The position numbers and the translations under genes are program-made. From Oidiodendron maius Zn (Eukaryota; Ascomycota; Leotiomycetes; Myxotrichaceae): a DNA stretch of 64,000 bases. Of the stretch, positions 22,211-34,130 are shown one piece after another. The notes beneath the pieces are model-generated. The model ran no database searches. It worked only from the letters and a program-made list of their open reading frames with translations, and was not told the origin of the DNA. The DNA lies in the NCBI GenBank assembly GCA_000827325.1, contig KN832878.1:434001-498000 (forward strand), read 5' to 3'. Within the stretch, counting starts at the first letter, position 1; each line of letters opens with the position of its first letter.

Positions 22211-22856
22211 GAGGGGTCCCGCGGGGTACGAGCTAGTAGCCACTCCAAGGGATGGACTGCGTTTGGCACTTATTGGGTTCAGTAATCACGACGTGCTGTG
22301 TTTCACAAATATATTTAAATTACTGCGAGGTTCGGATGGTCTAATACAGGATTATGTCCGGCGCTGGGTTATTGAAGCGGCATTGGTTTGGCTCATAGTT
22401 GAACATCTTGTGTCAGGTACCACAGAGAACTTGATCTCCTCTTTAAAAACAATTAAAAAATAGCATTTGTATTGAGTAAGCCGTGGACATAAAACTCCAC
22501 GAACCTCTTTCCGAGACTACTCTGTCATTCTGTTAGCCAGAAAATTAGCTATAACGTTGGGACTACTATATACGTCCCTCATCCGCGGAAATAACACTGA
22601 ATAAGCGGTTCCCCTCATTTTACACCAAAACCGCCCCCGCACCGCTCTACCCGTGGCAAACACATCGGTGATAACCGAACGAGACCGAGAATATTGGTCC
22701 AGCCTCCATAAGTCACGTTATGAAATTTACCAACGATAATCTCTAAGATGCATTTACCGCCGGCGTTTGGGCTATAGAACAAATCAAATTTGTCAGGACG
22801 ATTAGTATTGCTACGAAGTACGCACGTCCTTGATCGTCGCCAGCTTGACCGCAACT
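22211..22856. other. Intergenic between regulator and acyl-CoA synthetase
   Basis: A 66-codon frame at 22263-22463 lacks an ATG and any motif. No other coding signal is seen. The 3' half is the promoter of the acyl-CoA synthetase gene. Confidence 0.45.
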
Positions 22857-24738
22857 ATGATCTATCAACAAGAGGAATTTTGCGACGTGCCAAATCTAGA
22901 TGTTTTATCTCTTTTATTTGGTATGTGCTTGGGTCCCGTTTGACCAGTGGGTTTAAGATATTAATAGGTCCCATGATTAGACTCTGATCTATGCCAGTCA
23001 CGCGAAGACACGAAGATCCATATAGAAGCTGCAAACGACTCTAACTTCATTACGAAGAGCCAAGCCAGAGATTTAACACAGCACATAGCTCATGGTCTCA
23101 GAAATAAGTTCGGCATAGGCGCTTCTGGGCCGGGTAAGGATGTAGTAGTATGCATCTCTTCGGGGCAGCCTCTTCTGCCAGTCTTGTTTTATGGTGTAGT
23201 TGCTGCCTGTGGAGTCTACTCCGCTGCGAGTTCCTCCTTCACCACACCCGAATTAGCTCGTCAGATTAGCCAGGGATTCAGCAACTTGGTAATCTGCAGC
23301 CCTGATACGAAGGAAGTAACTGTTGCCGCCGCGAGAGAGTGCGGAGTGCCACTACACCGCGTGCTATGCCTATCATCGAGTCCAACATGGAGCTTAACAT
23401 CGCTTGATGATAATCAGAACTGCATTTCTAGTGAAAAGTTGCATTGGAAGAGGATCACGGATAAGGAGGAACTTGAAAACAGTTTGGTGTGTTTGCTCTA
23501 TTCGTCAGGGACGACGGGTCCTCCAAAAGGTTGTGTCTTCAACAGGTAGACTGTTATAAAGTGTGAGCTAATTTGTCTTCCAGGAGTTCTCCTATCTCAC
23601 ACAAACATGGTTGCAGCAAGTGTCATTACCGGCGAACTGGCAAAGGGTGAAATTCGCCGACGTGAAGCCGCTGGTACGCCGCCTTTTGAATACAGGACAC
23701 TTGCTCATCTACCCGCTGCCCACATAGCAGGCGTTCAAGGGTACTTCGTGAACCCATTTTATATGGGAGGACCGGTATTCTGGATGCCGAAGTTTGACTG
23801 GCCGGGCTTCTTGGACTACAACAAGCGCTACAGGATCACATTTTTCTTCAGCGTGCCTCCTATCTATCTACTTATTGCAAAATCTCCCTTGGTGACAGAT
23901 CAATTCGACACCCTGGAAGTCGCAGTCAGCGGAGCTGCATCCATGGGAAAGGAACTGCAGATAGCGTCGAGTAGCAAACTTGGCAAGGGGAAGACTTTTA
24001 TAAGCCAGACCTGGGGACTGAGTGAAACGACTGGAAGTGTGACAGCTATGCCTTGGGGTCGGAGTGATGACACAGGCAGTGTCAGCCCGATACTACCTAA
24101 TATGAGTTTAAGGTTCGTGTTTCAATATCGATGCCGAAATGCATATTGATGCAGACACTAATATTGGTCGATTTAGACTTGTCGACGATAATGGCAAGGA
24201 TATCAAACCAGGAGAGCGGGGAGAGATCCTAGTCAAAGGCCCTATTATCACTAAAGGATATCACAACAACCCAAAGGCGACAAAAGAAGCCTTCGTCGAT
24301 GGTTGGTTTTGCACCGGAGACGTGGCCGAGATACGTAATGGCTTGATCTACATCGTAGACCGGAAGAAGGTAAACACTTCACGCCATTCCTTTAACAAAC
24401 CAATACTAACTGCACTGCAGGAACTTATCAAATATAAAGGCCTTCAAGTTGCGCCAGCTGAATTAGAGGCTGTTCTATTATCTCACCCGAAAATTCTGGA
24501 TGCTGCCGTGATTGGCGTTGAGCAGAATGGGTCAGAAGTCCCTCGTGCCTTCGTGGTTGTAGGAAAGAAGATCTCGGAGAAAGAGATCAAGGACTTCGTA
24601 AAATCGAAGGTTGCTAGTTACAAGCAGTTGAGAGGAGGGGTGGTATTCATTGATGCCATCCCGAAGAATCCGTCTGGAAAAATCTTGAGGAGGCAGCTCA
24701 GAGAGCTGGTTCGGGGGAAGAGCAAATCTAAACTTTAG
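22857..24738 (+). CDS. Peroxisomal acyl-CoA synthetase / 4-coumarate-CoA ligase-like enzyme
   Basis: ATP-dependent acyl-CoA ligase of the ANL superfamily, about 550 residues. Exons are 22857-22920, 22981-23529, 23584-24112, 24177-24369 and 24421-24738; introns are GT-AG, 51-64 nt. The start MIYQQEEFCDVPNLDVLSLL matches fungal 4CL-like proteins. The AMP-binding P-loop YSSGTTGPPKG is split by an intron. QTWGLSETTG, GWFCTGDVAE, DRKKELIKYKGLQVAPAE and the catalytic-lysine segment NPSGKILRRQL are all present. The C-terminus is KSKSKL, a type 1 peroxisomal targeting signal (SKL). The fourth intron boundary was set by requiring NMSLRLVDDNGKD. It is followed by an acyl-CoA dehydrogenase with its own PTS1, so the pair probably activates and oxidises an acyl or aromatic acid in peroxisomes. 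The substrate is not inferable. Confidence 0.93.
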
Positions 24739-25224
24739 AAGTCTCCTAAGGAAACCGATTTTCCGCACAGATCCGCGATATTATTGTATAGATACCAACT
24801 ATTACATGTATCTCTTCTCTCTTATGTGAATTAGCGCTGTCACTTCACTTTCCCTAGCTTCCAGCTCCAGGCCTGTCCTCTCCTCCAATCTTGCGCCGTG
24901 TTAATTCTGCTTGGGATTTCCTACGCTAATGCCGAGTATACCCTACTTTTCATCCTCGGTATCATATAGTTTTTATGTTCGGGTACCATTTTGTCCGTAG
25001 CCATGTCATAGGATTTGTGAAGCTCACCCCTCACCCCCTCCCCTCACCATGGAGTTGTGAGATTCATCGGCACGATAAATAGCCGACCCTTGCCTCGGAG
25101 CTTCTGCATATGATCAGCTGCAACAGCAATGGATAACATTTAACTTCAATAACAAACAGTGAACACGAAGAGTTCGAGAACATTGTCTAATTAAGTGCAA
25201 TCAGAAGCGAAGTATACTTGCAAG
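24739..25224. other. Intergenic / promoter of acyl-CoA dehydrogenase
   Basis: About 490 bases in tandem orientation between two functionally linked genes. No gene is seen. A pyrimidine-rich stretch (CACCCCTCACCCCCTCCCC-like) lies at 25023-25050. Confidence 0.45.
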
Positions 25225-26723
25225 ATGGCTTCCCCAGATCACGCCATAGTTCCCTTCTCAGAACCTCCGTACCTGTCCGGACTGCCATCTCCATACTACA
25301 GCGAGTCGCACTTGCGGTGGCAGAAAACATGCCGTGCATTCATCTCAGAGAACCTTCTAAAACATGCAATAGAATGGGAGCGGGAGGAGACTGTGCCAGA
25401 GCATGTCTTCACCAAGTTTGCAGAGGCTAATTTTCTCATCCCCAATCTCCCGGCTCCACTGCCTGTCGCGTGGCTGAAAAAACTGGGAATTCATGAGATG
25501 CCAGGGGGAATTAAAGTTGAAGAATGGGACTATCTACATACTGCCATCTATATTGACGAGGTATTTGATTTCTTGCAGCATATTTGTGTGTTATGTCGTT
25601 CGCCAGCTGACAGGTACTCAGATGTCTCGGTCAGGTCTTTCAGGGCCAGGCTCGTCGGTCACAGTAGGCATGGCCTTTGGTGTCCCTCCTATTCTCAAAT
25701 TCGGCAGTCCACAATTACAAGAACGCTTTATCCCAGATCTGCTCAGAGGCAAGAAGCGCGCTTGCATTGCTATTACAGAACCAGATGCTGGCTCAGATGT
25801 TGCAAACATTCAGACCTCGGCTATCAAGTCAAAGGATGGTAAACATTATATTATCAACGGAACAAAGAAATGGTATATTATTCCTCGCAAATTTCTGTAA
25901 CTTCATTTGCTAATATATGTATTCAGGATCACCAACGGCATTTGGGCCGATTATTCAGCAATGGCCGTCCGCACAGGTGGGCAAGGCGCTGGCGGCATAT
26001 CGATGTTGGTCGTGCCTTTGAAAGGATACCTAGGTGTAACTATGCGACGACTTAAGGTTGCTGGCCAGATAAGTGCTGGCACAACCTTTATTGAGCTCGA
26101 CGATGTGAAGGTGCCAGTTGAGAATATCATAGGACAGGAGGGCCACGGAATGAAATACATCATGACCAACTTCAATCATGAACGATTGACGATTGCAATT
26201 ACTGTTACCAGGTCGGCACGGGTAGCGCTAAGTGCAGCGTTTGAGTATTGTTTGAAAAGAGAGGCATTCGGTAAGACGTTGATGGACCAGCCAGTCGTCA
26301 GACATCGGCTTGCGAAGTGTGGAGCAGAACTTGAGAGTCAATCTGCTTGGGTCGAGCAATTCATCTACCAGATGACTAAGTTAAGCAAGGAGGAGGCGGA
26401 CACCAAACTAGGAGGACTAACTGCTATGGTAAAGGCTCAAGCTGGAAGAGTCTTGGATGAATGCGCGAGGTGCGCCGTGCTGTTGTTCGGAGGGAATGGC
26501 TACACGAGAACTGGTCAAGGAGAGCTAGTCGAGAGTGCGTATCTTTCATTTCTCAAAGATATCTTACTAACAAGCATCAGTGATCTATCGAGAAGTCCCC
26601 GGCGCCCGTATTCCTGGTGGTAGCGAGGATGTCTTATTCGATCTTGGAGTACGTCAACTGGTGAAGATTTATCAGAAAGAGACGGAGCTGCTGGAACGAC
26701 AAGGCAAGTCGGCCAAGCTCTAG
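25225..26723 (+). CDS. Peroxisomal acyl-CoA dehydrogenase family protein
   Basis: Flavoprotein of the acyl-CoA dehydrogenase family, about 445 residues. Exons are 25225-25560, 25622-25872, 25927-26534 and 26581-26723. It contains the N-terminal helical domain, the ACAD signature region (ITEPDAGSDVANIQTSA), the beta-domain (NGTKKWITNGIWADYSAMAV) and the C-terminal domain with GGNGYTRTGQGELVE, ending EVPGARIPGGSEDVLFDLGV. The C-terminal tripeptide is AKL, a PTS1 variant. In this fungal subgroup the IPGGSED segment stands where mitochondrial enzymes carry IYEGT, so the usual catalytic Glu position should be checked by alignment. The start at 25225 gives MASPDHAIVPFSEPPYLSG. It lies in tandem downstream of an SKL-ending acyl-CoA synthetase, which suggests consecutive steps. 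Confidence 0.92.
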
Positions 26724-27176
26724 ACGCAGGTAGGGAAGTGCGACGTTTAAAATAATTTCCTGAATGACTTTTCTCATGAGCTGCATATTTCGCACATTGG
26801 TCGTCGTCTATAGAATGGATCTAGTCATCCAGTCGTGGCAATATATATATCGTATGGATCAAGTCGATATATAAGACTGTTATCATGACCTTCGATGAAA
26901 TTGGTAGCTACGACTGCTCTGAACACACTTGATGGAACCAGGGGAGGTTTGCGCAATTACATACGAGTTGCTCTTCCTCATATCTCGGTTTGGAGGTACA
27001 GTTCGAGCATGGTCTTTCTAATTCAATAAAGACCGGATACAGAAAGGCTATATATCAGGACTTGTAACCCGCAAGAAGGGTCGCTCGGCTTTGGCCGGTA
27101 AGTGTGTATATTATAATTCATGAATATTCATCTACACTCCATCTCTAAACGCCAGTATTCTTACAGGGTCAGCAAC
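26724..27176. other. Convergent intergenic region
   Basis: Terminator region between the acyl-CoA dehydrogenase and the bL19m gene. No gene or repeat is seen. Confidence 0.45.
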
Positions 27177-27912
27177 TTACTTCCTTCCCTTGCCCTTCTT
27201 CTTCCCACCCAAGTTGCTGTCTTCCTTGGACCTAAGTCCAGCCTTCATCCGTTGATACTGGTACACGATATTCTCTACACTTCCCCGATCATGTTTCGGT
27301 TTCCGCATGTACGTCAATCTGGCCCTTCTCGCTCTTTTCTCCTTCCTTTGCACCACTTCTATGCCCTCCACGTTCGGACTGTAGATCTTGTACCACATTT
27401 CCACGCCGACCCTCGTCAACTGGTTTCGCAGCAAGATTCCGGTATCGACACCCCGACGTCTGATATTGATGCACACTCCTGCAAAGGGTTCGCCATCTTT
27501 CAAGCGTACAAGAAGAATATCACCGACTTTGGCGCCTTCGGGATTGCCTTTCGAGAAGAGGTTTGTTCGCGCGCGCGTGGGGTCTAGAATGCGTAACTGG
27601 TCGTTTGTGAAGTCTTTAATGGGTTCTCGGGATGCTGCCGCTGCGGATGGGGGTGGTGGGTAGACTTTTAATTTTTGCCATACTATTTGAGAGTCAGGTT
27701 TCACATTTATGGCCATCGTTCAAGGCTCATGACTGTAGTATGTAGGGTTTGGACATACCGGGAGGTAGAGAGTTCCGAGACGCAGGTGCTGCGGTCCGTT
27801 CAGGAGCACGCAGAGTAGTCAGCGATCTGGTTATGGCCTTCTGCTGTCTTGAGTGCCTTAATATGCTCTTCCAGCAGGCCAATGGCCGTAGTGTGGGCGT
27901 TGCTGTCGCCAT
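27177..27912 (-). CDS. IMG1: Mitochondrial ribosomal protein bL19m
   Basis: Large-subunit mitochondrial ribosomal protein of the bacterial L19 family (yeast Img1). Two exons, 27912-27759 and 27682-27177, with a 76-nt GT-AG intron, give 219 residues. The N-terminus (ATATPTLRPLACWKSILRHS) is Arg/Ser-rich and suits mitochondrial import. The L19 core is present: VGDILLVRLKDGEPFAGVCI, NIRRRGVDTGILLRNQLTRV, then WYKIYSPNVEGIEVVQRKEK and the basic RARRARLTYMRK. The C-terminus is Lys/Gly-rich. An ATG within the intron region (27716) would give a shorter protein without the import signal, so the spliced start is preferred. It is divergent from another mitochondrial protein gene. Confidence 0.92.
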
Positions 27913-28107
27913 GGGTTGTGATGTTGAATGGATGTGGTTCGAATTAAAGCTTCATACAAAATCTCTCCTCCCTTCTGATTGGTCGATGTCGCTCCATGTA
28001 ATTTTTGCCCATCGGGTACGACCTCCAAATTCCAGCATCGAGGAATCTTCTGCGAGAACATCACCAATTGTACTAGAATTTGGCCTGGTGCGATTCCACA
28101 TAGTGCA
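27913..28107. promoter_or_regulatory. Shared promoter of two mitochondrial-protein genes
   Basis: 195 bases between divergent start codons. ATTGG at 27978-27982 is a CCAAT-box match near the middle. Co-expression is inferred from the arrangement. Confidence 0.4.
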
Positions 28108-29286
28108 ATGGGCGGGAGAGCTCTCAGCAGAGCCGTTCGCCATGGCGATTGCGCTTTCCACAATATAACTGGGAGATCACTAAGTCGGAAATTCGCCAGC
28201 TCTGCGATCTGCCAGAGGCAAGGTAATAACCGCATTTAGGGATATAATAGAACCTATGGACTAATTGGATCAGGCGCCGTACCGTCATTTACGAAAACTT
28301 CCACCCCTGAGCTCGACGAAATTTTCGATACGTTCCGTAAGAAAGTCTTCCTCCCGGTGCATCTCTCGAAAGCGCAACGGGATCTCGTCTTCAAAACTAA
28401 ATATAAGAGAACGGTCGCGGCAGAGCCGGTGATGGCAGGTGTCGCCGGCGAGGACTTCCAGCTGGAGCACATTGATAAGACCGTGGATGTTCCGAATACT
28501 AGAAAGGGCATCTTCAAAGCCCTACATCTAATGCAGGATAAGAGAGATTGGGATAACCTACCGCGATTTCTAACCGGCCTCCACCAGGCGGGAAGAAACC
28601 CGGCGAAATTTCAGCAGTTCATGATGGTGACGAAAGCTGCCGAGTCTGGTCGGTTGGACGTTATCCTCGAGTGCGCCAGAAGAGTTTCGGAAACTGGCTT
28701 CGATTTGAGTAACCCGTTACTGATCAATAAAATTGTAGCGAAGATTCGAAATGCTGCCATGGCCAGTGACTGGGATGTTAAGGAGACGAAGAGAGCTCTT
28801 GCATGGGTGGAGATGGTGAGTGCTATGTTAGAGGACAAGAGACACGCTGGAGGCCGAGTCATCTCCCACAATGATGATCCGAGAACCAGCCCAGAACTAA
28901 TAGGCATACTACTCGAACTATCAGCTATCAGAGCTGCTCGACATCTTGGTGGCAAGGACGAAGATGGGAAAGTTGCAGAATATGCTAGCAGGCTGCTTAG
29001 CTTACCTTTGAACTTGGAACCTACGGCCAAATCACCTGACAATCTGGAAGACACATACATTGCCAACCGTTGGTTACGCTCGGTGGTACCAATAGTTCAT
29101 GGTATGAAGGTGGCTGAGACAGTACTGGATAGCTCCTCGGAGATGGCGGAGAAGCTCAAGCAAAAGAAGATAGAACTGGAAGGTTTTATCTCGCAGGAGA
29201 GGGAGTACGTTGCCAATAGTACTTTCAAGAGGGAGTTCCGTGGCATAGAGCTGTGCGATAAGTTACTAGCTGAGAGGGCCGCTTAG
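28108..29286 (+). CDS. Conserved fungal mitochondrial protein of unknown function, 375 aa
   Basis: Two exons, 28108-28222 and 28274-29286, with a 51-nt GT-AG intron. The N-terminus (MGGRALSRAVRHGDC...RSLSRKFASSAICQRQ) is rich in Arg/Ser and lacks acidic residues except one, as in mitochondrial presequences. The rest is predicted helical: DEIFDTFRKKVFLPVHLSKA, LQGKALHL-like FKALHLMQDKRDWDNL, then RFLTGLHQAGRNPAKFQQFM and RALAWVEMVSAMLEDKRHAG. Helix-turn-helix spacing like that of PPR/TPR-type or helical-bundle proteins is suggested, but I cannot name the family. Its divergent promoter with bL19m hints at a role in mitochondrial translation or ribosome assembly (inference only). Confidence 0.78.
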
Positions 29287-29336
29287 AAGCTTGAATATCC
29301 TATTAAGAGACGACCTGTATTCTATGTACAATAGAT

Positions 29337-30518
29337 CTAAGGAAGTACTATATACTTCTCCAAGTGCTTAGGTATCGCACCAATGAGTTTCTTGTCAGTT
29401 AGCCACTTCTTGGAGAATAACCTATCTGCATATCTGTATGCTCCATCGCATAGAACCGTCACCACGGTGTGTCCCTTTCCAAGCTTCTCGGCAACCTCTC
29501 GCGCGGCAGCCACATTCAGACATGAGCTTGCTCCCAAGTAGAGTCCTTCCTCATCCAAGCATCTATAAACCATTTCAATGCTTCTCTCATCGCTAACATG
29601 CATTGATCCATCTAGTAAGTCGATGTCCGGTCCTAGATTGTCCGTAACGCGACCTTGTCCGATTCCTTCAGTGATACTCGACCCAGTGCGCTCGATCAAT
29701 TTTCCTCCAGAGGATATATACGAGTGCAATACACTTCCGGGAGGGTCAGCAAGGAAACTCTTTACCCTTCCGTCCGAAGCTGTCTTCAAGTATCTCGTAA
29801 CACCAGCCAACGTCCCGCCGGTACCAGTTGCACAGACAAAGGCGTCAACCTTGCCGTTGGTCTGATGCCAAATTTCGGGACCAGTAGTCTCGATGTGGGC
29901 CTTGCGGTTCGCCACATTGTCGAATTGGTTTGTCCATACTGCATTCTCCAGGTTTTCCGCGTGCCGCTTTGCCTGGTGGTTGTAATTGTCCGGGTTATCA
30001 AAGGGTACCGCTGGCACTGGATACACCTCGGCCCCAAGGAGCCGAAGGAGGTCAATCTTTCCTTGCGATTGTGTGTTGGGCATGTAAATAACCAGTTTGT
30101 AGCCCTTTGACCTGCACACATGCGCCAGTCCAATGCCAGTGTTCCCAGCCGTCCCCTCAACTACGGTTCCTCCTGGCTGCAGCAGACCCCTCTCCTCAGC
30201 GTCCTTCACAACATAGAGGGCAGCTCGATCCTTGATGGACCCTCCAGGATTCATGAATTCTGCCTTTCCTAGCACCTCACAACCAGTCGCCTCAGAGATA
30301 TGATTAAGCCGGATCAGGGGGGTATTTCCAATTGCTTGCAATTTGTCAGAGTTTCTGTATGCTAAAGTGGAGGGTCACTTACCTCCAGTAAGTCCTTTCA
30401 CAACACCCTGTGCCTTAGAGACTCCGACTCCATACAAATTCGGGGCCTCCATTTGGGCCACCGTTTCTACAGCTCTACGAGCCGTGGTCGCAAAATTCCG
30501 CAACCCAATTCGAAACAT
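29337..30518 (-). CDS. Cysteine synthase (O-acetylserine sulfhydrylase type), probably mitochondrial
   Basis: PLP enzyme making cysteine from an activated serine and sulfide. Exons are 30518-30383 and 30334-29337 with a 48-nt GT-AG intron; 377 residues. The presequence [20 protein letters not shown] looks mitochondrial. The joined core is [17 protein letters not shown], then [15 protein letters not shown] with the PLP lysine, [32 protein letters not shown] and [11 protein letters not shown]. The C-terminal region has [19 protein letters not shown] and [15 protein letters not shown]. Length and motifs match the fungal cysteine synthase 2 group. A second cysteine-synthase-like gene fused to rhodanese lies at 54289. 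It is divergent from the condensin gene at 30788. Confidence 0.93.
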
Positions 30519-30787
30519 TGCAGCCACAGGATTTGTTTATTCTCGATGAATCCGAGTTGATTTTCCACTCGGCATTTGTTGCGCCATCGCCGATTAGATA
30601 ACAGTACCGCTATACCGCTTATGGCAGAATGTTTTGTTCCCCGAGCCGAAAGTCAACAGACGCGACTGTCGACCATTCAAAGATAATTGATCAAAGAACG
30701 CCCAAATCGACTTCTGCAACCACCAACAACAACTGGATTGACCTGCGACGAATTTTATATTTTGAGTTATTATTGGCTTCTTCCGGA
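30519..30787. promoter_or_regulatory. Shared promoter of cysteine synthase and condensin genes
   Basis: 269 bases between chosen start codons. An ATG at 30629 is in frame with the condensin gene but would add 53 residues with no family resemblance, so I treat this stretch as leader. Confidence 0.4.
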
Positions 30788-33700
30788 ATGCCTGGGCGAG
30801 TATCTACAAGGTCTGGGCGCGCGTCTACGGCAGCATCGCGCAAGTCGTCTGCCCCAACAGTTGCTTCGCGTGCGTCGGTAGCATCGAGAGTCTCCTCTTC
30901 CTACAGCGAGGAGCCTGAAGAGATACCAGATAATGAATTACGAACCCGGATATCCTCCATATTTCGTGATGCACAACGAACGACTGCGTCACACCGAAAA
31001 CTAGTTATCAACCTACGCAAGGTTCAGGAAGCCTGCTGCTATGAACCGAGTAGCAATAAGAAGAGCAAGACTGGTGCCGAGGATTTCGACGAGCAGCAGT
31101 TTGCACACGAATTTACGCGATGCGTCCTCAGGGTCATGCCGGTGAAGAAGAGCGAGACTGTTGGAGAGAAGGTTATCAAGTTTATTGGGGTTTTCTTGCG
31201 CCACGGAACTGATAAAGATAATGAGCTGCTCCCAGTGAATGAAGATGAGACTGGTATTATGATAGAAACACCGACCTCGCGGCTCATTACACATGTCATG
31301 ACCAAGATTGTGCCTCTGGTTAACGCGAAGGACAAATTCGTGAGATACCGATCCACACAATTGATATCGCACGTCATCAACTCCCTGGAATCCATCGACG
31401 ATGATCTCTTCCACCTTCTCCGCAATGGCCTGTTGAAGAGAATCCATGATAAGGAGGGTATGGTCCGTGTTCAAGCTGTACAGGGGCTGTCGAGGCTTGC
31501 CGGTAACGAGGCTGATGAGGAAGCTGAGGAGAGCGATGACGATGAAGACTCAGGCGCCGGTCTAATGGACAAGCTATTACAGGTGCTGCAAAATGATCCT
31601 AGTGCTGATGTGCGAAGGTGTCTAATGGTGAACCTGCCAATATTACCGAGCACACTGCCATTCCTCCTCGAAAGAGCTCGAGATCAAGATCCCGGCACCC
31701 GACGAGCTCTCTACTCAAAGCTCCTGCCCTCTCTTGGTGATTTCAGGCACCTTTCGCTGTCTATGCGTGAGAAGCTTCTTCGATGGGGTCTGCGGGACAG
31801 AGATGAGACTGTACGCAAAGCCGCGGCGAAACTTTTCCGGGAACGTTGGATCGAGGATTGTGCCGGTACTGCGCAGATGGAGGAATCAGCCGACGGCGAG
31901 ATTCAAGGCACCGAACCTAAGCCTCCAAGCTTCGATGGCTTGCTCGAGCTCCTGGAACGTATCGATGTAGTAAACTCTGGAGTCGAAAATGGTGTTGCCA
32001 TAGAAGCTATGAACGGCTTCTGGGAAGGCCGTCCCGACTATCGCGATAATGTCACATTCGATGATGCCTTTTGGGACAACCTTGGTGCTGAATCTGTATT
32101 TATGGCACGAAGTTTTAATGACTTCTGCAAAACGGAGGGAAATGGCAAATTCGAAGCCTTGGGCGAGGAGAAGATGCCAGAGGTCACTAGACTTGCTTTC
32201 TATCTGCAAAAGTACATTACCATCCTTGTTGAAGCTCTCCAGAGAGTTGCGACTGCCGAGCCAACAGAGGACGAGGAAGAAGACACTGTTGAGCAGGAAT
32301 TCGTTGTCGAGCAACTGCTTCACATTGCACAGACTTTGGACTATTCTGATGAAGTCGGTCGCAGAAAGATGTTCGCCCTTCTTCGCCAGTCTGTGGCTAT
32401 TCCAGATCTGCCAGAGGAAGTCACCAGACTCGCCATAGACGTATTACGAGGCATCTCATCACCGGATGCTGCTGGTGAGAGGGAATTCTGTAGCGTCGTT
32501 CTGGAGGCCGTAGCAGATGTCCACGACACTATTATGGACGAGACCAATTTAGAGGGCACTGATGACAGCTTCCACTCAGCGAAATCGGAACTCAGTGACG
32601 ACGGAACCCCTACAAAGTTTGGCAAGCCCAAGAAAGATATGAGTCCAGAAGAGGAGAAGGCAAAGGCGATTCGAGAAATCATGGTCAACATGAAGTGCTT
32701 ACATATCGTTCAGTGCATGCTTGAAAATGTGGAAGGAAATCTCCAAGAGAACATCGACTTGGTTGCCATGCTAAATAACTTGGTTGTTCCTGCTGTCCGA
32801 AGTCATGAGGCTCCAGTCAGAGAACGGGGCCTCCTGTGCCTTGGACTTTGCTCTCTTCTGGACAAGTCACTGGCTGAAGAAAACTTGACGCTCTTCATGC
32901 ACTTCTTCAACAAGGGCCATGAGGCCTTGCAAATAACCTCAATTCAAATCCTCACCGACATCTTGAATGTCCACGGCGTGCATCTGCTTGATGCCAATCC
33001 TACCTTATTCAAGGTGTATCTCAAGGCTCTCAAGTCTGGATCTAAGACTCCCGATGTCCAAGCAGCAGCCACAGTCGCCATATCGAAACTCATGCTCGGG
33101 CGAGTCATCTCTGATTCTTCACCAGCGATTGACGATCTATTAAAGACTTTTGTCGTGCTCTACTTCGATCCAAGTACCGCCAATAATCAAGCAGTCCGTC
33201 AGGCATTGTCGTACTTCCTGCCAGTTTATAGTTACGGCAGAAAAGAAAATCAAGACAGGATGCGAAAAATCTCCGTGGATGCTTTCCATAAGCTCTATGA
33301 GATCCAAGAAAACATGGACGACGATGATGAGGATGCTGAAGCCGAGATGGTGGCTCTGTCGACGATTGGTGCTCATTTGGTAGACTGGACAGATCCAAGG
33401 AAATGCTATGTCCCTGGAAACCAGCTTGCATTGAGTGATGAAGGAAACAAGAAATCTGTAAATGGCGACGTGCATTTGCAATTTGCCAGTGACATCTTGG
33501 CACGCTTGGATTCCAACGCTAGCAGTAGGTCTTTCTTCCATCTTCTTTTACTCCATGTTCTAACTAAGTACTATAGAAGAAGAGAAGAAATTACTTGCTC
33601 AGCTCCTAGGGAAGCTATACATTTCGCCTGCTTCCACTGAAGAGAAGATTCGCGAAGTCTATGCCGAAGTAACTGCTGCCGTCGACAACAAAATCATGTC

Positions 33701-34130
33701 AGATGCCACTGGTCGGAATGCTTTGTACAAGATCCATGTCAGTCTGGGAAAGATTGTCAACGGCCTTGCAGAGAAAACGCCAAAGGGCAGAAAGGACAGT
33801 ACGCCTGTCGAGGACAGGACAACACTGCTTGGCGACGAAGAGCGAGAAGGAAAACCCAAGATGGAAGATCTAGAAGAGGAAAACGACAATACCATACGTC
33901 CTTCTCCCGAAGTAGATAACATAAATGAGACTCTACGATCATCCGTTGAGACGTCACTTATTGAAGACGAGGAAGAAAGTGGCGGGAGAATAAAGGTGGA
34001 AGAGGGGGAGGAGGAGGAGGAGGATACAACAATATTGCTTAAGCGAGAGCCTGAAAATAGTGCGCTTGGAAGGGATTCATTGGTTGAGAGTTTATTGAGT
34101 GATGATGAGCTTGAGATGTCTGGGATGTGA
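30788..34130 (+). CDS. YCG1: Condensin complex subunit 3 (CAP-G/Ycg1, HEAT repeats)
   Basis: Non-SMC HEAT-repeat subunit of condensin, needed for mitotic chromosome compaction. Exons are 30788-33524 and 33577-34130 with a 52-nt intron; 1096 residues. The start MPGRVSTRSGRASTA is the usual fungal N-terminus. HEAT-type segments follow (KFVRYRSTQLISHVINSLES, LKRIHDKEGMVRVQAVQGLS, EKLLRWGLRDRDETVRKAAA). The Cnd3-type C-terminal domain runs from about residue 630 (IREIMVNMKCLHIVQCMLEN, PAVRSHEAPVRERGLLCLGL, NKGHEALQITSIQILTDILN). The tail is acidic. Joining across the intron gives NASKEEKKLLAQLLGKLYIS in frame. Acidic interruptions (EADEEAEESDDDED) are typical. Confidence 0.94.

Noticed and set aside
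30629-30787. Longer start for the condensin subunit at 30629
   Set aside because: The extra 53 residues are unlike homologs; MPGRVSTRSGR at 30788 is the usual N-terminus.
31886-32323. 145-codon minus-strand frame inside the condensin gene
   Set aside because: Antisense shadow of a conserved coding exon.
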